From Ulva prolifera (taxonomy: Eukaryota > Chlorophyta > Ulvophyceae > Ulvales > Ulvaceae): a stretch of DNA of 64,000 bases. A program made the position numbers and the translations under genes. This document shows, piece by piece, positions 1-10,499 of this stretch. How positions within the stretch are numbered: position 1 is the first letter of the stretch; every line of letters begins with the position of its first letter. The stretch covers positions 8,836,842 through 8,900,841 of the forward strand of contig CM041197.1 of assembly GCA_023078555.1 (NCBI GenBank). Direction: 5' to 3'. Under the pieces are notes generated by a model, which was not told the DNA's origin, ran no database searches, and saw nothing but the letters and a program-made list of their open reading frames with translations.

Positions 1-514
1 GCAGCGCAGCGCCGCGTGTCTCGCAGACTGCAGCAGCGCGGCCCGGGCGGTCCAAACACGCACGTTCGACGCAACACCGGGGTGTGGGTGCGATAAGGCC
101 GCGCCCGCGGTGCGATGACCACACCGTCGGTGCAGAGCAATGGCGCAGCAGGATGACCCCCGTGCTAGCAGAGCGCCCAGCAGCGGCGGTGCGAACTCGC
201 GAGTGCCGGCGAGGCCTCGCCAGCACTCGGGCATACTCGCAGGCTCGACCGTGACTGTGCACGTGGCAGAAGCACCACATGCCCGGCGCATCACACACGC
301 CTACGAGACAACGTCTGCAGGCTTGGGAGTAACACAACTGAATCTCCACACGCAAGATGCTGATAAGGTACGTGTGACCGCCACTACGTGAGGGACTCTT
401 GTGAGCAACTACAGATGAGTACACGCACTCCGGAGCACCTTTTCGGAATCATCTGCCACTTCACTCTCACAGGCCAAGTCAGACATGTATGGGCTCTTGC
501 GATGCGGGCGGGCT
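1..514. other. left edge, no gene assigned
   Basis: GC-rich sequence with short unconvincing open frames on both strands. It could hold the 3-prime end of the minus-strand gene whose exon ends at 550, but I see no clear acceptor plus stop that would settle this. Confidence 0.3.
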
Positions 515-544
515 GGGGGGGGGGGGGGGGGGGGGGGGGGGGGG
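515..544 (-). repeat. poly-C tract (30 nt, C on minus strand)
   Basis: An uninterrupted run of about 30 G on the plus strand. On the minus strand it begins five bases after a good GTGCG donor at 549, so it is probably the start of an intron rather than a coding polyproline stretch. Confidence 0.8.
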
Positions 545-549
545 CGCAC

Positions 550-799
550 CGCCGGTCGCGATGGCATGCATCTCCTCGAGGCACCGCTCCATTGATGCGT
601 CCAGGGCGAGCGTGGCCTTGACAGCCCGGTTGGTCGGCATCTCCGTGACATGCGTCAGCGCGGCGAGAGACTGGGCGGTCCGGTCCTCATCATCAGCTGA
701 CACCTCATATTTTGCAAACAGCTGCTTGAGGAACGCGATGTGGTTGCGGGTGCCTTGCATGAGGCCGTGCTTCGCTGTCTCGCAGTACACTGCTACCGC
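550..799 (-). CDS. probable exon of unknown large gene
   Basis: An 83-codon open block on the minus strand, bounded by a GTGCAG acceptor just before 799 and a GTGCG donor right after 550. The peptide (starts AVAVYCETAKHG, ends MERCLEEMHAIATG) is mixed in composition and looks helical, unlike the Ala/Pro-rich blocks upstream. That suggests it is the folded C-terminal part of the same gene. Its faint resemblance to helical C-terminal segments of plant CW-type zinc-finger proteins is too weak for a name. The gene may continue past 515. Confidence 0.4.
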
Positions 800-1151
800 C
801 TGCACACCCCCGGGCAGCTACGTTGTGGTGGTCGGCGCCACTTTGGGGCAGCCTGTTCCACTGGTGACAGGCAGCCATGACACGATGCACGCAGGGACGC
901 TGCAGAGGAGGACCGGGAACAAGTCACCCTACAAGAGTGAGCTAGTACCCCGAGGCAGACGGCAACTCCAGTCGCGCCAGGAGACAGATCAGCCTGGCTC
1001 ACGCACGAGCTCCATGGGCGTGTAGCTGAAATTGGGCAAAAATGCATAGCGCGCATGCAAACGGAAGCCTGTCGCTAGGCGCGGCCAGAAGAAGCCACGT
1101 GCGGGCGTCTCTCTGTGCAGGCAGAAGTGCCATCCGCGGCAAGGCCTCCCG

Positions 1152-3266
1152 TCAGAGGGCAAAACGCATGGACTGGGTGTGGCAGCGGCGTGCCTGGTTT
1201 GTGTTGCGGAAAGTCTGCAAGTAGCTGACAGTCCGCTCGGCCGACACCCTGCTGTCCACACAGTGGTTGCGCCGCCAGTGGCCAAGGTGCTGTGCGCGCT
1301 GCAGCCGCTCTTGCTCCCGCATCGCCTGCAGCCCCTCCGCCTCGGTCGCCGCCAGCGCCTGCTCGTCGCTTCCCAGCCGCGACCCAATCCCCGCCCCTCG
1401 GGCAGCCTCGTCGGCGAGCTCAAGGCTGCTGCGGGACCCCTCCCGCGACATGGACACCGAGCGTGTGCGGCGGCCGTGCTCCCCGTCGGCCCGCCACGGC
1501 TGTGCTGGGGGCCGTGGAGCAGCCCCCACAGCTGGGGACTGGGCCCGCGCAGCCACCTTGTGCGCTCGCTCGTCCGCTGGCGCGGACTGCTGACAGAGGC
1601 TGAGCCACTTCCTCTTGACCGCCGGGGATGGCTCCACACGCCGAGCCTGCTGCTTGTGCGCTGCGCGCGGCATCCACGGCCATTGTAGGGCAGCCCGGAC
1701 GTTGTCCGCCGCCGGAGGCCCCGCGCCCCGCCCCGCACTGCCTTCGCCGCCTTCCTTGTGGGCCGCCGCCGGAGGCATGAGGCTGCTTCGCGAGGTGTTG
1801 TGCCCGGAAACGGCGACGTCTGCGCCGACTCCTTCCGCTGGGGCGGCATGCAGCGGCGCATCACCCGCAACAGCAGCCTCAGCCTCGGCCGAGGGCACGG
1901 CGGCGGTGACACGCATGGCCTCCTGGGCGGTGGCTGAGGCGAGAGAGCCGCGGACCTCTCTGCTGGTGTGTACCGGATGCTGGCGCGACGCAGGCGCTAC
2001 GCTTGGGTCAGCCTGTGCGGCTGCATGTGCTGGCGTTGCTGCTGGAGATTGTGGCGGCTGCGGCGCCAGCGTGGTCACTGTGCTGCGCTTGGCAGCTTCT
2101 GGGGCGGGTGCTGCCTCCACCACCTTCGCCGCGGGCGCAGCAGTGTCAGCGCTTGCGCGTGCGGCGCCTGCCTTGCGCTTCTGTAGTGTCAGCTTCAGCA
2201 TCGCACGCTCTGCACGCTTTGCACACTGCACGTGCCCCCGTAAGGCCGCTTCGGACCCAGTCTCAGGCGCAACTGCATGCCCTTGTCGGGAAGCAATGGA
2301 GGGGGGGGCTTCAGGTGGCGGCGCCGCTGCCACCGTGCGCCTTTGCGCCACCTGGCTGCGCTGTGTTGGCGGCGTCGCAACACCCTCGGGCGGCGGGCCC
2401 CCCTGTGGAGCCGCCCGCGCGGTCTGCGCAGCCACGCTTGGCGGCGCCGCAGCTTGTGCCTTCGTCGTCCCGACCGCAGTGAGGGAATGCGGCTGACTTC
2501 CTTGAGGCGGACTGGATGTTGGGGAGGTGGCTACAGGTGCTGTCGTACTTGCCACCGCCACCGGGCTCCCTGCCTCTGTGGAACTTGTCGGGCTGTTCAG
2601 TGCGTTGAGGTTAGACTTTTGCGGTGTGGCTGCAGGGGGCGCATCACGCTCACTCACCAGAGACCGTTCCCCCGACGCGTCAAAGGCAATTATCTCTGTT
2701 TCCTTGAGCGCTGCTGCTGCTGTTGATGAGGGCGGAGGGGCCGTGTGCGGGTGGGACACAGCGCCAGGTAAGGGCCGGCGGTGCCGCGTCACGGCGGCTA
2801 CCGCGCGATTCGCCGCTCCGATGTCGCCGACGGCGTCAGACGGGGTGCGGAGGTTGACAGATCCAGAGGGGCGCAGCGTCGGGGCTGCGCCGGAGTTGCC
2901 TGGGTGAGCCACGGGGATCAGGGTCGTCCGCTGCAGCGGTGACGGCAATGGCAGAGGCATCCGCCGTGCAGCTTGCGTGTGGGGGCTTGAGACCGCGGGC
3001 TGTGTAGAGCAGCTGTGCGCTGGGACTGGCGGTGGCGCGGGGGGGCGTGCTGCGATGGCTGTGGTGGCGGGCTGTGCTGGGGTTGTCGCATCTGCATGCA
3101 CATGGGGTTTGAGGGCTGAATGCGCCGCTGAAGCGCATAGGTTGTTCCCGAGCAGGTTGACTGCTTTTGAAAGGTCACATCCTGACACATGCTGGCACGT
3201 GAGCTCCTGCTGGCTTGGCCCAGCGGTTGCCACTGTGTGGTGACCGACCGGGACCTGACTGCACGT
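1152..3266 (-). CDS. probable exon, Ala/Pro-rich disordered protein
   Basis: A long minus-strand frame, rich in Ala, Pro, Thr, Ser and Gln, with scattered Arg/Lys. Near its 3-prime end is a charged helical stretch (EQALAATEAEGLQAMREQER). The frame extends upstream to 3545, but that part looks intronic: a GTATGT donor at 3534 ends the preceding block and several CAG acceptors lie between 3200 and 3270. No known domain is visible. The protein is probably intrinsically disordered. The opposite strand is also open in places because of the high GC content, so coding status rests on length, composition and plausible splice sites. Confidence 0.4.
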   Translation of the reverse strand, partial: TCSQVPVGHHTVATAGPSQQELTCQHVSGCDLSKAVNLLGNNLCASAAHSALKPHVHADATTPAQPATTAIAARPPAPPPVPAHSCSTQPAVSSPHTQAARRMPLPLPSPLQRTTLIPVAHPGNSGAAPTLRPSGSVNLRTPSDAVGDIGAANRAVAAVTRHRRPLPGAVSHPHTAPPPSSTAAAALKETEIIAFDASGERSLVSERDAPPAATPQKSNLNALNSPTSSTEAGSPVAVASTTAPVATSPTSSPPQGSQPHSLTAVGTTKAQAAAPPSVAAQTARAAPQGGPPPEGVATPPTQRSQVAQRRTVAAAPPPEAPPSIASRQGHAVAPETGSEAALRGHVQCAKRAERAMLKLTLQKRKAGAARASADTAAPAAKVVEAAPAPEAAKRSTVTTLAPQPPQSPAATPAHAAAQADPSVAPASRQHPVHTSREVRGSLASATAQEAMRVTAAVPSAEAEAAVAGDAPLHAAPAEGVGADVAVSGHNTSRSSLMPPAAAHKEGGEGSAGRGAGPPAADNVRAALQWPWMPRAAHKQQARRVEPSPAVKRKWLSLCQQSAPADERAHKVAARAQSPAVGAAPRPPAQPWRADGEHGRRTRSVSMSREGSRSSLELADEAARGAGIGSRLGSDEQALAATEAEGLQAMREQERLQRAQHLGHWRRNHCVDSRVSAERTVSYLQTFRNTNQARRCHTQSMRFAL

Positions 3267-3534
3267 CCAAGTCGTCCCAAACATGATGCAGGATGGCAGC
3301 AGATGTGTAGTTTGATCAACCCTGAGCATACTTGCAACAAGCAGTAGCACCCACGTATGAAAAATCACCACATATCGCGGCACAAATCTCCAAGCCATGA
3401 GCGAGACAGACGCGTGATCTTCGCATAAACCATTGTAGCCCAAAGCAGTTGGATGGCCACAATGTGCCAGCTTCTGAACGGGCATCGGATGCAAAGAAAA
3501 GGCAACCACACGCATGCTAGACAGTGACACATAC

Positions 3535-5815
3535 CCAAGATGCATGCTGCGGGTGCGCGTGCCGGCTTCCGCGCTTCGCCCGTGTGCCCAGCGTCTGTTT
3601 CAGCTGCAACGTCCACGGCCTCCGCACGGCGTGCGGCGCTCGCCGCAACCCGGAAGTCCGGCAGCGTCGGTGCCGAGACATCAGCAGCAGCGGGCATGGC
3701 GGACGGGACCGGGCCTGCCGCACATGCAGGCCCCACCACCACCTGCGTAGCGCCGGCTCTCGCAGCAGCCGCCGCCGATGCTGCAGGTGCACCGACCCCA
3801 TCTGGCTTGCGCCGCTTGCCTGGCGGAGACGGATCTGGTGGTGTTGCTCCGTGTGCAGATATTCCAGCCGCATCGACTCCGGCAGGAGCACTGTCCGGGC
3901 CCAACGGCACAGGTGGCGGCAGTGTCGCGGCGGCCGCCGCCGCGCCGTCGTCATCGCGGGGCCGTTTGGACGGCGGTGCAGCTGCCGCGGCGGGTGCTGC
4001 CTGTGGCGCCCCACTCTGCGTCTGTGATAGTGTTGCTGCTGGCCTTGTCTCCACACGTGGCTGCCCCGGCACAGCGCCTGCTATGACGGCTTGCAGATTC
4101 TCTGTCGCCTGCGCTGTGGGTGTTTCCGGTGGTTCTGAACGCACGGCCTGACCTACCCTCTCGTCTCCTGCTGCACGTGCGGCTGACGTGGCGTGTGTCT
4201 TCGCGACAGCTGCCGGGTCCGCGCCCTCACCCGCTGCTGACCTCGAGGCGGCCAGCGTGCTTGGAGGGGGTGGGGGTCGGGGTGGTGCTGCCGCCTCTAG
4301 CGCCGCATTCGCCACAGCCGCTGCTGTGCCTTGCTCGACACCTGCCGCCTCCTCAGGCTGAGGCTGCGGCGCCGTGATCGCGGCTGAGACAGGAGGTGGA
4401 GGCGCCTCCTGTGGCACCAGCGGATGCACTGCGCTTGCCGCTCCGGGTGCCGCCTCGCCGGCCGCTCCATCTGGCCCTTGTGGCCTGTCAGCAGAATCAC
4501 GAGGTGCCCTGTCCCTTGAGCCACCGCCGACTGCCAGCCGCGCTGTTGCGGCGGCATTCCCGGGCGCCCGCGCCACCAGCGCGCTCGTCTGCGCCAGTAC
4601 TGATGTCACACACTTGGTGATCCTGTCGGCAAGTGACATCGTCCCCACCGCGGCGCCGCCACCCTGGCCACGCTGGCCCGCCGATCTCTCATGCCCGGCT
4701 TGCTGCGGTGCATTCGATGACTCTGGTTCATGCGTGCCCGCCTCTCGCGAACCCGGCCGCTGAGGGCGTGCCTCACCATCACCAACGGCGCCACCCCGCT
4801 GCGGCGGGCCGGCCTTGCTGCTCTGCTGTTGTGGCGACCCACGATCAGCAGGCGAGCCACCTGCGCTGCTCACTCGGGCTGGAGACGCGGCAGCTGCGGA
4901 TCGCTCCCGCGGGGGCGTGTTGTGTGCTGCCGCGTGGGCGCGGCGCTTCATCCTCGCCGCCTTCGTCGCAGCATGGCCCGGCCGCGCCGGCGACCTGCCC
5001 GGGGACACACCCGGAGACGCGTCCGGGCCGGGGGACTTGGCGGGGCTGGCAGCCGGTGTCGGGGACATGGCCGCGCCTGCCGCGGCCCGTCCCCGAAATT
5101 GCGATCCCGGTTGCCTCCCTGGGCTCGCTGCGCCGCAGCACGGCCGCAGCGCGCCGCTTGTGCCCTCGGGTGCATGCCCCAACGAGCCGCCCGTCGTCTC
5201 CTGAGCACCGGTGTCAAAACGAGGGCCGTGCTGGGCGTGCTGCGCGCGAGGTGACCCTGTGCGGGCATCCTGGAGCCCCTCTGCGGCAGAGGTCTCCCTC
5301 GCCACTCCGAACGCCTCAGGGAACCTCTCAACAGGGACAGTGCGATCCCGTGTGGTGGCGCGCTCTCCGTGGCTGAGGGGTGGACGGCCTGTGGCCAGAG
5401 GAGCACACGGCAGAGTGTCTGCGTTGGCCTCTGGCCCGGCTGGGGGGCGCCCCTGGCCACCCGTGTCATCGCCCGCTTCCCGCCGAGCAGAGCTGCTCGG
5501 GGCAGAGGGCTGCCGGTGGATTGCGTCGGCGTCAGATAGTCGGGGCCGCTTCGGTGGCGGAGCAGGGTCCAGAGCTCGAGGGGGTGTGGCTGCAGGCTGG
5601 CCGGTGGGGCTCAGGCAGCGTCTCACGGACGGAGGGGGGCTTGGGGTGCTGTTTGAGGTCAGCAGCCGCCCGTGCATCTCACTTCCCTTGCTCTGCCTGG
5701 GGTCGGCTGGTTTCGAGCGCGTCGCTGCACATGCATGCGTGTCAGCATGCATACTACCCAGAAGTTCTCGCGTGCCCGGCCTCTGACGCTCGGCCTGCCC
5801 GCAGAGGACACACAA
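3535..5815 (-). CDS. probable exon, disordered nuclear protein
   Basis: A minus-strand block of about 760 codons ending at a GTATGT donor at 3534. It is dominated by Ala, Pro, Ser, Gly and Gln. It carries several basic clusters like classical nuclear localisation signals: PPPKRPRLSD near the start, and SKRPRDDD and PGKRRKPDG near the end. A repeated P-G-x-S-P pattern (SPGPDASPGVSPGRSPARPG) lies in the middle. No enzymatic domain is seen. I infer a nuclear scaffold or chromatin/RNA-associated protein only from composition. The 5-prime boundary is uncertain: CAG acceptors lie between about 5700 and 5810. Confidence 0.45.
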
Positions 5816-5989
5816 TCACTCATCCTTGCCGCTATATATGCGGCAGACAATATAGCAGCGGCGCCGTGCCACAGCCGCCATGCAAGGGCTGACACGTTAC
5901 CTTGTTGAATGCACTCAATGTCGTTGTGGGGAAAAAATGCAGTGCAAAACCGCTGTCAGTCTCGGAACTGGAAAAAACACACAACTTAC

Positions 5990-8856
5990 AACAGCGCAGC
6001 ACCTGAGGAGGTTATCGGAGGTGTAGGGGTCATCTCGCCCCGTTCACGCCCGCCCTCGTTGGGCGGTGCAGGTGTGCCCAGATCTCCAGACTCTGGCGGG
6101 GTGTCAAGATCCAGATGACCTTCAACACGCCAGGGTTGCTGTCTGTCGCTGCCGTCCGGCATGACTCCGGCGGGGGCGCCTGCCGGCGCCTGTGCTGCGC
6201 ACGCTGTGCCTGCAGAACCCTGCCGCCCGGGTCGAGCGCGCGCTGGCGTGCTCGCTGGCCTGCTCGCACTGCGCTGCTGAGGCATGCGGTCGCGCGCGCT
6301 TGGCGAATCACTGCCCTGTCCGCGCTCCTCACAGCAGCGCACACGCTCCGGCCCCTCCGGCCGACTTCCGCTGTGGCGCTGGGGGGCGGCAACACCGGCG
6401 GCTGGGGTCCCGCGGCTCCTGTCGGCGTCGCGGTGATCTTCGCTGCGCTCTGGTCGGCGGCCATGCATGCTCCCGCTTCTCGCCGCGCCTGCCGTAGCGC
6501 CGTGTTTGCGGCGGGAGGGCGGGTGTGCCCGCTCACTGCCGCGGTCTCGCCCAGGCGAGTCGCGGTGACCGGCCGCGTCGCAGTGAGCCGCATCGTGCGA
6601 GCGGCTCCGCGGACCGCTGCCGTCGCTGCGAACGAGAGACGATCGACGGTCCGAAACAGTCGAGCTACGGCCGAGCTCCAATGGTCGCGCATGCTCGTGG
6701 CCACCCGCCTCAGACGCCAGCACCGCCCCTCGCTGCGCTGTTGGGGTGTGCGTCGCCATTGCGCCCCCGCAGGCTCCTGCGCCGCCGCGGCGCGGCTGCA
6801 TTGCTGCCCCAGCCGACGCGGCCGCACCACCGTGGTGCGCGCCTGGTGCCGCAGACCCTGCGGCGGGAGCCGGCAAGGGGGCACCACGGTGGCGATGATC
6901 GCACAGGTCGTCTCCGTAACGCAGCTGCGCAGCGTCTCGCCTCACCGGTGTATCACCCGTGGTGTGTGCGCTGTGGTGGACCACAGCCGCGGCGCTCGGC
7001 GCCACCAGAGCCATGGCCCCGGGAGTCTGTTGTGCTGTCGCAGAGTCCCCATGCTTCGCAGGCCACAGAGCCACCCTGGCAGCGCCAGCAGCCGCTGTTC
7101 TTCCTCGCTGCTCTGCGGGTGCTGTGCGGTCGGCTGGAGGTGGCATGCTGGGTGTGACAGGGTTCGGCTTGGAGGGTGTCGAGGTGACGGTGCCACCTGC
7201 TCCTCCATCTGGTGTAGCCGCTGGTGGAGCATGCACGAGCTTTGCTGCCGCCGGTTTCGAACCTGCATGCGGCTGCACTGCCTGCTGTGGTGCCGCTGCT
7301 GTGGGTGCAGGCATTTGCGCTGTCACCGAAGAGGGTGCTGCTTGTTTGGCCGCGGCTGCTGGGGAATCCTGAACACCGTCTCCCTTGGGCACTTGCGAAG
7401 GAGGTACTGCTGCTTGTGGAGGGGCTACTGCCGTGCTTGCTGCGATTTGTGGCGCTGATTGCTGACCTGCTGCTGCCGGTGCGGCGTGCCGTGCTGGTGG
7501 AGTAGGTGGTGGCGGCTGCAAAGGGGCTGCTTGCTTCGCTGTCATCCCCGGACCAGCCTCCACCACGCGCTGCAAAACTACCACCGGTGCCGCGCCTTGG
7601 ATTGTCGCTGATGGCTGTGCTGCAGCCGCTTGCGGAGTTGCTGCTGCCAGCGCTGGAGCAGCAGGGTTCGCTGCTGCCGGCTGGCCGGATAGCCGTGGAT
7701 CGGCTGGTTGCAGAGCTGCTGCCGCAGGCTTCGCCGCTGCCTGGGACGGCGATATGTGCTGCGCAGCCGCCGCGTGCCTTGGCCCCTTGCGAGGCACAGC
7801 AGCCCGTTGCAACACCGGTGGCCCTGCCTTCGCTTGCCCCCCACCTGCCGACCGTGTCCCAGCCGCGTCTTGTGCAGCTGCCCCGCTCCGCCCAGCACTC
7901 ACAGCCTCTGCCGCAGCATCGCGGTCGCGGTCGCGGTCGGGTGAAGCGCTCGCTGCCGCGGCTGCCGTGGTGAGCGGGCCACGATGCGGAGACGCGAGAC
8001 GCCTCAGCGATGCAGGGCAAGACGCGCCGGCCGCTGGAGGGGGATCGTGCCGCGGCACGGCAGCCTCATGCAGGGCCGGCCTCGCCTCCGGCTCGCGCCG
8101 TGGTGCCGCAGCCGATCGCTGCTGCGTCGATTGGACAGCCTGATGTGGGACTCCTGAAGGCCGGCCTCTATGGCCGCACGTGTCAAGGTCTGCTGCGGCC
8201 GGCTGCGCACGTGGACCTGCAGCCCTCACTGTGGCGGGTTTCTCCCGCTGCGGTGGAACAGCCGCCTTCGCCGCCTTTTCTGCTCTGGACCGCTGCGCCA
8301 CAGACGCCGGAGGCTTCACCCTGCGCATCGGCGGCTCCACAGCCTTCGCCGCGGCCTCTTTCGCGGCTTCCGCCATCATCTCCTCCGCCTTCGCCATCTG
8401 CTCAGCGGAAATCGGGGTCCGCCGTGCAGCCGCCGCCGCAGGAGCGCCACGCACCCCTGCGACTCCTGCCGGAGGCACCGCCACTTGGCCGGCGCGCACG
8501 GAGGGAGCCGAAGCCCGGACACTGGCGGCTGCCGAGGCCTGTGCGGGTGCATGGCCAGGATACCTGGCTGGCCCAGAACATCCGACGTGACCAAAGGCAG
8601 CAGGTAAGGCTGCAGTGCTGGCGGGCTGTGTCACAGCAGCGCCAGAATTTCGTGGCTGTGGTGTCCTCCGCTGTTCGGCAGTTGTGGAGCACTGGACGGC
8701 GCCCGATTGTGGCGTACTGCTGGGGCCGCTGAGCAGCGCGGATGGGTGTTCGGGCATGCCGAACGGCCGCTTCTCAACCGATGTTGCGGACGATGTGCGT
8801 GTGGTGCGGTCTTGCGTGCGGCCCGAGGCCACCCGCCGATCCTGCATGACACACAT
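5990..8856 (-). CDS. probable exon, RS/Ala/Pro-rich protein
   Basis: The longest host open block in the window (about 955 codons, minus strand), ending at a textbook GTAAGT donor at 5989. The N-terminal third has a charged helix (ISAEQMAKAEEMMAEAAKEA). The middle is an Ala/Gln/Pro tract. The C-terminal third is rich in Arg-Ser, Arg-Asp and Arg-Glu pairs (for example SPDRDRDRD and repeated HRDSPGRDRG-like stretches), as in RNA-processing and nuclear-speckle proteins. That likeness is compositional only. The donor at 5989 implies splicing to the block below 5815, so these blocks are probably one gene. Confidence 0.45.
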
Positions 8857-9099
8857 GATCCACCTTCACATGAGAGACCCCTGTTGTGACATCGTGTGGC
8901 CCTTCGCCAACAGCGTTGCCATTACGATTATGAGGCTACAGGGCAACATGGCTAAGCAGGACTCGGAATCGCGGCAGCAGCCCGGAGCCACACACACAAC
9001 GATGAGGCAAGGCAATGGCATTTCGACCGCGTGGGGGTGACTCAGCCACGGCAGCATGTCTTGACGGCACAGTGGACGACATGCCTGCGACCTTGCAGA

Positions 9100-9609
9100 C
9101 CTTGACTTGCTGGGCTTCTTCGGCGGCTCCTCGAGCCTCCACCGTGCAAAGCTGACCACAGGGGCAAACTGTTGCGCAGCTGCCGCAGAAGCTGCGCCCG
9201 GACGCCCCCCCCGCGGCACCGCTGGCCGGCCTCCCATAGCCGGCGCCATCGCCGCAGCGCCCGCCGCAACCCTGCTCATGCCATGGCTCCCGGCCACCTC
9301 GGAGGCGCCGCCACCCCGCCGCACAGGCGATCCACGCTTCGGCCCCTCCCCATCTTGCAAGCGGGCCGCTGCTGCGGCGCCGGAGTGCCGGTCTGCTGCT
9401 GCGCGTGGCATGCTGTGCTGTGCTTCACCATGCTGTGCTGGGCGCAGGGCAGGGCCTGGCGCACCGAAGCCGGGCCACGCTGCTCCCATCGCCCTGCGCG
9501 GGTCGGACGCGAGCAGAGCCCGATGGCCTGGCCTCGCAGCCCCTCTTCCTGCAGAGCACTCCACGGTGAGGCGGCACCACGCGCGAGCTCGCAACAGCAC
9601 CCTCGTCAC
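9100..9609 (-). CDS. possible exon of the same gene
   Basis: Minus-strand open block with an Ala/Gly/Arg-rich peptide ending in a less repetitive stretch (PVVSFARWRLEEPPKKPSKS) followed by several possible GT donors near 9100. An acceptor-like CTCTGCAG lies near 9560. No domain is recognised. It is linked to the neighbouring blocks only by strand, composition and spacing. Confidence 0.3.
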
Positions 9610-9795
9610 GATACAAGGCTCCGGCGATTCGGGGGGTGCCGCTCAGTACGCAGGCCCGGCCTGAAACCTTGCTGGCGGGAGGAGGCTCACATCCGGGAAT
9701 GAAACGGTGTTTGCCCTCGTGTTGACCGTTTCCGTGTGGACGTGTAGCATAGCCGGGGGCTGGACCATGCGATTGTGGCGGGTCAGCGGGCTCAG

Positions 9796-10291
9796 TCAAA
9801 GCCAGGCATCATGGCGGGTGATGCGTCGCGGACAGACCACCCCACGCATGGGCACACGCATGGGCACAGGGTGTTCCCGTGCACCGGTGTGTTGCGGCCG
9901 CGCACCTACCGCAGCAGCATCCCCAGATCCACGTCGGCGTGCCTGCCCGCCATGCCTCGCAGCACCGGGGATGTCCGGTGGAAGCCTGGGAAGCCTCCCG
10001 GGCCCAGGGGTCTGCTGCCTGCGTGACGGCAAGGTCCGGTTGATGTCCGGTGGCAGATCTGGCGCGGCTATATCCAGTGCGCGCCGTGCCGCCGACGCCA
10101 GGGGGCCTAGGCGGCGCGCGACTTCCACCGGCGGCGGGGGCTGCCCCAGCGGCCGGCGGCTGTCCTTGGACATAGACGGGGTGGACCCCATGTTGGCACC
10201 TGCATGGGCTGTGGGTGGTATTATTCCAGCTGGCTGCGGAAGGGGAGCAGCTGTTGGCTGTGCTGACTCAGCTGTCCGTGCCGTCTCGGGG
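9796..10291 (-). CDS. possible 5-prime exon of the same gene
   Basis: Minus-strand open block, Pro/Ala-rich, starting after a TTTCAG acceptor-like site at 10292 and containing the segment VEVARRLGPLASAARRALDI, which would form a basic helix. The plus strand is open over the same interval, so the assignment is uncertain. Confidence 0.25.
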
Positions 10292-10499
10292 CTGAAATCT
10301 TGTCTTCCCGCACAAGACGTGGCTACAGGGGCAGGTAAATATGGTTGCGACGAAACTGAGGCCGTCACCAATAACGGCGTGGACAGGTATAGGCGGGGAG
10401 AGGGGGATGCTAGATCGTTCCATAAGGCCGGGTGCGTGACGGTGTGAGTGGGGGAACGGGGCATGCCGGCAGGGTGGCTGGCTGACTGGCGCACCGCTC

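Noticed and set aside
989-1912. 307-codon minus frame overlapping the large gene
   Set aside because: It lies in another frame within the GC-rich exon block at 1152-3266, and its Arg-rich composition is typical of an out-of-frame reading.
1615-2496. 293-codon plus frame opposite the large gene
   Set aside because: Antisense shadow of the Ala/Pro-rich minus-strand block; low-complexity GC-rich exons often leave both strands open.
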